Source: Hirsutella rhossiliensis
Taxonomy: Eukaryota > Ascomycota > Sordariomycetes > Hypocreales > Ophiocordycipitaceae
Length of the DNA: 64,000 nt
Assembly (NCBI RefSeq): GCF_020360975.1
Contig: NW_025408668.1
Span: 3,410,001-3,474,000, forward strand
Direction of reading: 5' to 3'
A program made the position numbers and the translations under genes. The stretch's first letter is position 1. Every line of letters starts with the position of its first letter. The notes below the pieces were generated by a model. It saw nothing but the letters and a program-made list of their open reading frames with translations. It made no database searches and had not been told where the DNA came from. Below are positions 61,930 through 64,000 of the stretch, one piece after another.

Positions 61930-64000
61930 TTCTCGTACGTGCCATTAGCTCCTCTCGTAGACTCTTAAGGCGGGCCTCTAAGGACAGCTTCTCTCGAACG
62001 TCTTCTAGCCCTATTTACTGTAAAAAGACAGCCAGCTTCTGCTTCGGCAGGGGCTTCGTAAGACCGTCGGCTTTTATTGATGCCGTTGGAACCTAACGGA
62101 CGGAAATAAGTCCCCTTTAGACCTCTTAGCGTAACCAATACTAGTGGATATCGATATGCCGTAGCCGGGTCGACAGCTTGCTGTTTTCCTCCGTGAGAAT
62201 TCGTATAGTCTACGTGTTATCGCATTCTATAGCTAACGGGGACGGAATTTGCAGTCGTAACGATATTAGCAGCCGGCTAAGGAAAATCGCTTCTTTTAAC
62301 GCTTCTAAAAGAGCTAGTAGCTCTGCCTCCGTACTAGAAGTCGTAACGGTAGCTTGCTTCGAAGCTCTCTAAGCAATAGTTCCTCTAAAAAGGGACATAA
62401 TATACCCCTGTGAGCTCTTTCTATCTAAGGAATTATCCGTAAAGGACGAATCGCTCGAATAGAGGAAGATTTCGGCAGCTAATTTCTTCCTTTCTTGCCC
62501 TCCTAGGCGCAGACTATATAATCTCGTTAAATAGAGATAAAGGATTGCTCTGTCTGCCGCTTCTTAATGCCTAGGGCTAGGATTCTGGTTGTGCCTAGCT
62601 AGCCGGGAGACCGTAAAAGAGATATCCGGTCTAGTAGAAATAGCTAAAAAAAGCAGGGAGCCTACCTTCTATTAATATTGGTGTTTCTCTTGCTCCTTAG
62701 CTTAAAAGGACGGATTAGGCAAAAGCTCTTCGTCTAATATAGGCGTAGGGAAGCTTCTTATCGAGGGATTAGGGAGGAATTTATAAGCGACCTTATCGAT
62801 ATAGGCGTCTTAGGTAAGCTAGATTGTCCGTTAGGACCTATTCCTAAGGATTCGTATCCCTAGGAACCACTTTAGCTCCCCTAGCCTGGTTATCTTATAC
62901 CTTTATTGCAGGCCTCGTATAGCCTCCCTAGCAGCAGCTTCTTCCTCTTTCGGTGAGGCTAGATAATGTCGTCGACGTAGAAGACCGTGATTTTACCCTT
63001 CTGCATTATACACGGTTCCTAAGGGACTTTCGTAAAGCCTAGGGCTTCGGGAACCTATTAAATGCTATTGCTAAAGAAGGGTGATCTTCGTAGTCCGTAT
63101 AGAGCTTTCCTAAGCCGTAGAACCTTTCCTGGCTGTTGGAAGCCTAGTAGAAGGCGTATATAGATAACTTCTTCTTCCTCGAGTAGGCAGTTAATAAAGG
63201 CGTTAACTATATCTATCTAATCGAGCTCGAGGTCGAATTCTGCTGCTATAGCCATAAGGGTCCGAAAAGACATCCTAGCTAGGGTGGTTGCCCTAGTAGG
63301 TAAATCCCCTTTTTCCTATTAATTCCTATAGACAACTAGCCGGGCCTTGCACTTTTAAAGGAAGCCGTGTTTATTAGTCTTATAGATAAAGACCCACTTA
63401 CAGCTAAGGACCTGTTTTCCTCTTGCCTTTTCCTTGAGGACCTCTTCGAAAGACCCTATCTCTTCGTATGAGGCTAGGTGGTCTTTCTAGGCCTAGAAAA
63501 ACTGGTCTCTAAAAGGGTGTCTTTCTAGCTGCTTCTGGTTTACTAGTAGGTCCGGGAGGTCTCTTTTATATGCCTTCCTTGCTGATAGCTATGGCTTAAA
63601 GAGCCGGCCTGCTGTGAATGCTCCGTAGGAACCGTCTTCTATAGGCGTTGGATAGAAGTCGGAAAAACGATCGAAATAGGGGAGAGGTTAGTCTTCTTTA
63701 GTATCCGTATCGGGCCCTATACCTTCCTTTGCTTCTCGAAGCAGGGATAAAAAGGCAGCCGGGTAATCCTTTGAGAGAGGTGCCTTTCCTACCCCCTTAG
63801 GGGTCGAGACGGGAAGACTAACTAAAAAAGCTGCTTCTAGATCTTCTTCTTGCGTAGGAGGAGGCGTAGGTAGGTAGGCGTATTCTAGCTCTACCGCTTT
63901 CCTATAGTCTCCTTTTTCGTCTAGATCATCTAATCTAGTAGCTTCCTCTTCTTCTTCTTCGAAGTCGGCGTTATCCTCGACTACTTCGACGTCGGTTTCT
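61930..64000 (-). pseudogene. Copia pol relic: RT and RNase H
   Basis: The frame enters at the right edge with an acidic linker (VEVVEDNADFEEEEEEAT). RT at about 63450-62860 reads CKWVFIYKTNKHGFL, KARLVVY, FDLELD*IDIVNAF, RKALYGLRRSP and the intact catalytic YVDDII (about 62960). RNase H at about 62445-62030 reads DSSFTDNSLDRKSSQGY, TVTTSSTEAELLALLEALKE, RLRHIDIH and KADGLTKPL, all hallmark copia blocks, ending near 61930. TAA/TAG stops occur at Gln and Trp codons, and there is some frame loss between RT and RNase H (62860-62450). Integrase and gag lie outside the window. Confidence 0.92.

Larger units (their letters stand above)
61170..64000 (-). mobile_element. Ty1/copia element, truncated by the window edge
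   Basis: The 3' half of a copia element on the minus strand, holding RT, RNase H and 3' LTR in copia order. CA and TG are frequent, so it was hit far less by RIP than its neighbours. It lies against the 5' side of element 4 gag, probably inserted into the 5' region of that element. Confidence 0.88.

Noticed and set aside
61385..62372. Three plus-strand open frames
   Set aside because: They are antisense to the copia LTR and RNase H, whose minus-strand reading is unambiguous.

Overview
The window looks like a transposon graveyard from a filamentous ascomycete (Pezizomycotina) that has been through heavy repeat-induced point mutation (RIP). Over most of the 64 kb the dinucleotides CA and TG are almost absent and TA is in great excess, while CG survives. 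When the old genes are read in frame, nearly all stops are TAA or TAG, at positions where related proteins have Gln or Trp. No gene is intact. Identifications below rest on recognising family motifs through these RIP stops. I computed no statistics and ran no searches.

Left part (1-19 kb): relics of a Ty3/gypsy chromovirus (element 1, pol about 3.8-6.9 kb, followed by a convergent alanine-rich reading frame), a DUF3435 (fungal tyrosine-recombinase-like) gene relic (9.4-12.1 kb), a solo LTR with a perfect target-site duplication (14.6-15.3 kb) and a minus-strand Helitron helicase relic (15.8-17.1 kb).

Middle (19-39 kb): a complete chromovirus (element 2, 19074-27158, two 257-bp LTRs, duplication attaa) holds a second copy of the solo LTR, and that holds a 547-bp TRIM-like element. 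This is a three-level nest with every duplication readable. Next come a Tad-like LINE (27.8-33.6 kb, interrupted by a 374-bp dispersed repeat) and an unidentified degraded frame (34.5-37.1 kb).

Central host-gene relic (38.5-45.7 kb): a non-reducing polyketide synthase (NR-PKS) pseudogene. Its starter (SAT) domain lies left, and the end of its product-template (PT) domain, two acyl-carrier (ACP) domains and a thioester-reductase domain lie right, of a 4.6-kb LTR-flanked insertion. That insertion carries a 2.0-kb pogo/Fot1 transposon and GC-rich minisatellites. The KS and AT domains are missing.

Right part (45.8-64 kb): chromovirus element 4 on the minus strand is split by complete chromovirus element 3 (47374-55181, LTRs 257 bp, duplication atatt) and by a 368-bp element with 68-bp terminal direct repeats inside its RT domain. 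A much less mutated Ty1/copia element (minus strand) runs off the right edge.

Most notable: at least three of the four chromoviruses appear to carry an extra reading frame, antisense to pol, between integrase and the 3' LTR; the TRIM and 368-bp mini-elements carry tRNA B-box-like sequences; and the PKS deletion coincides with an LTR pair, suggesting recombination between two insertions.
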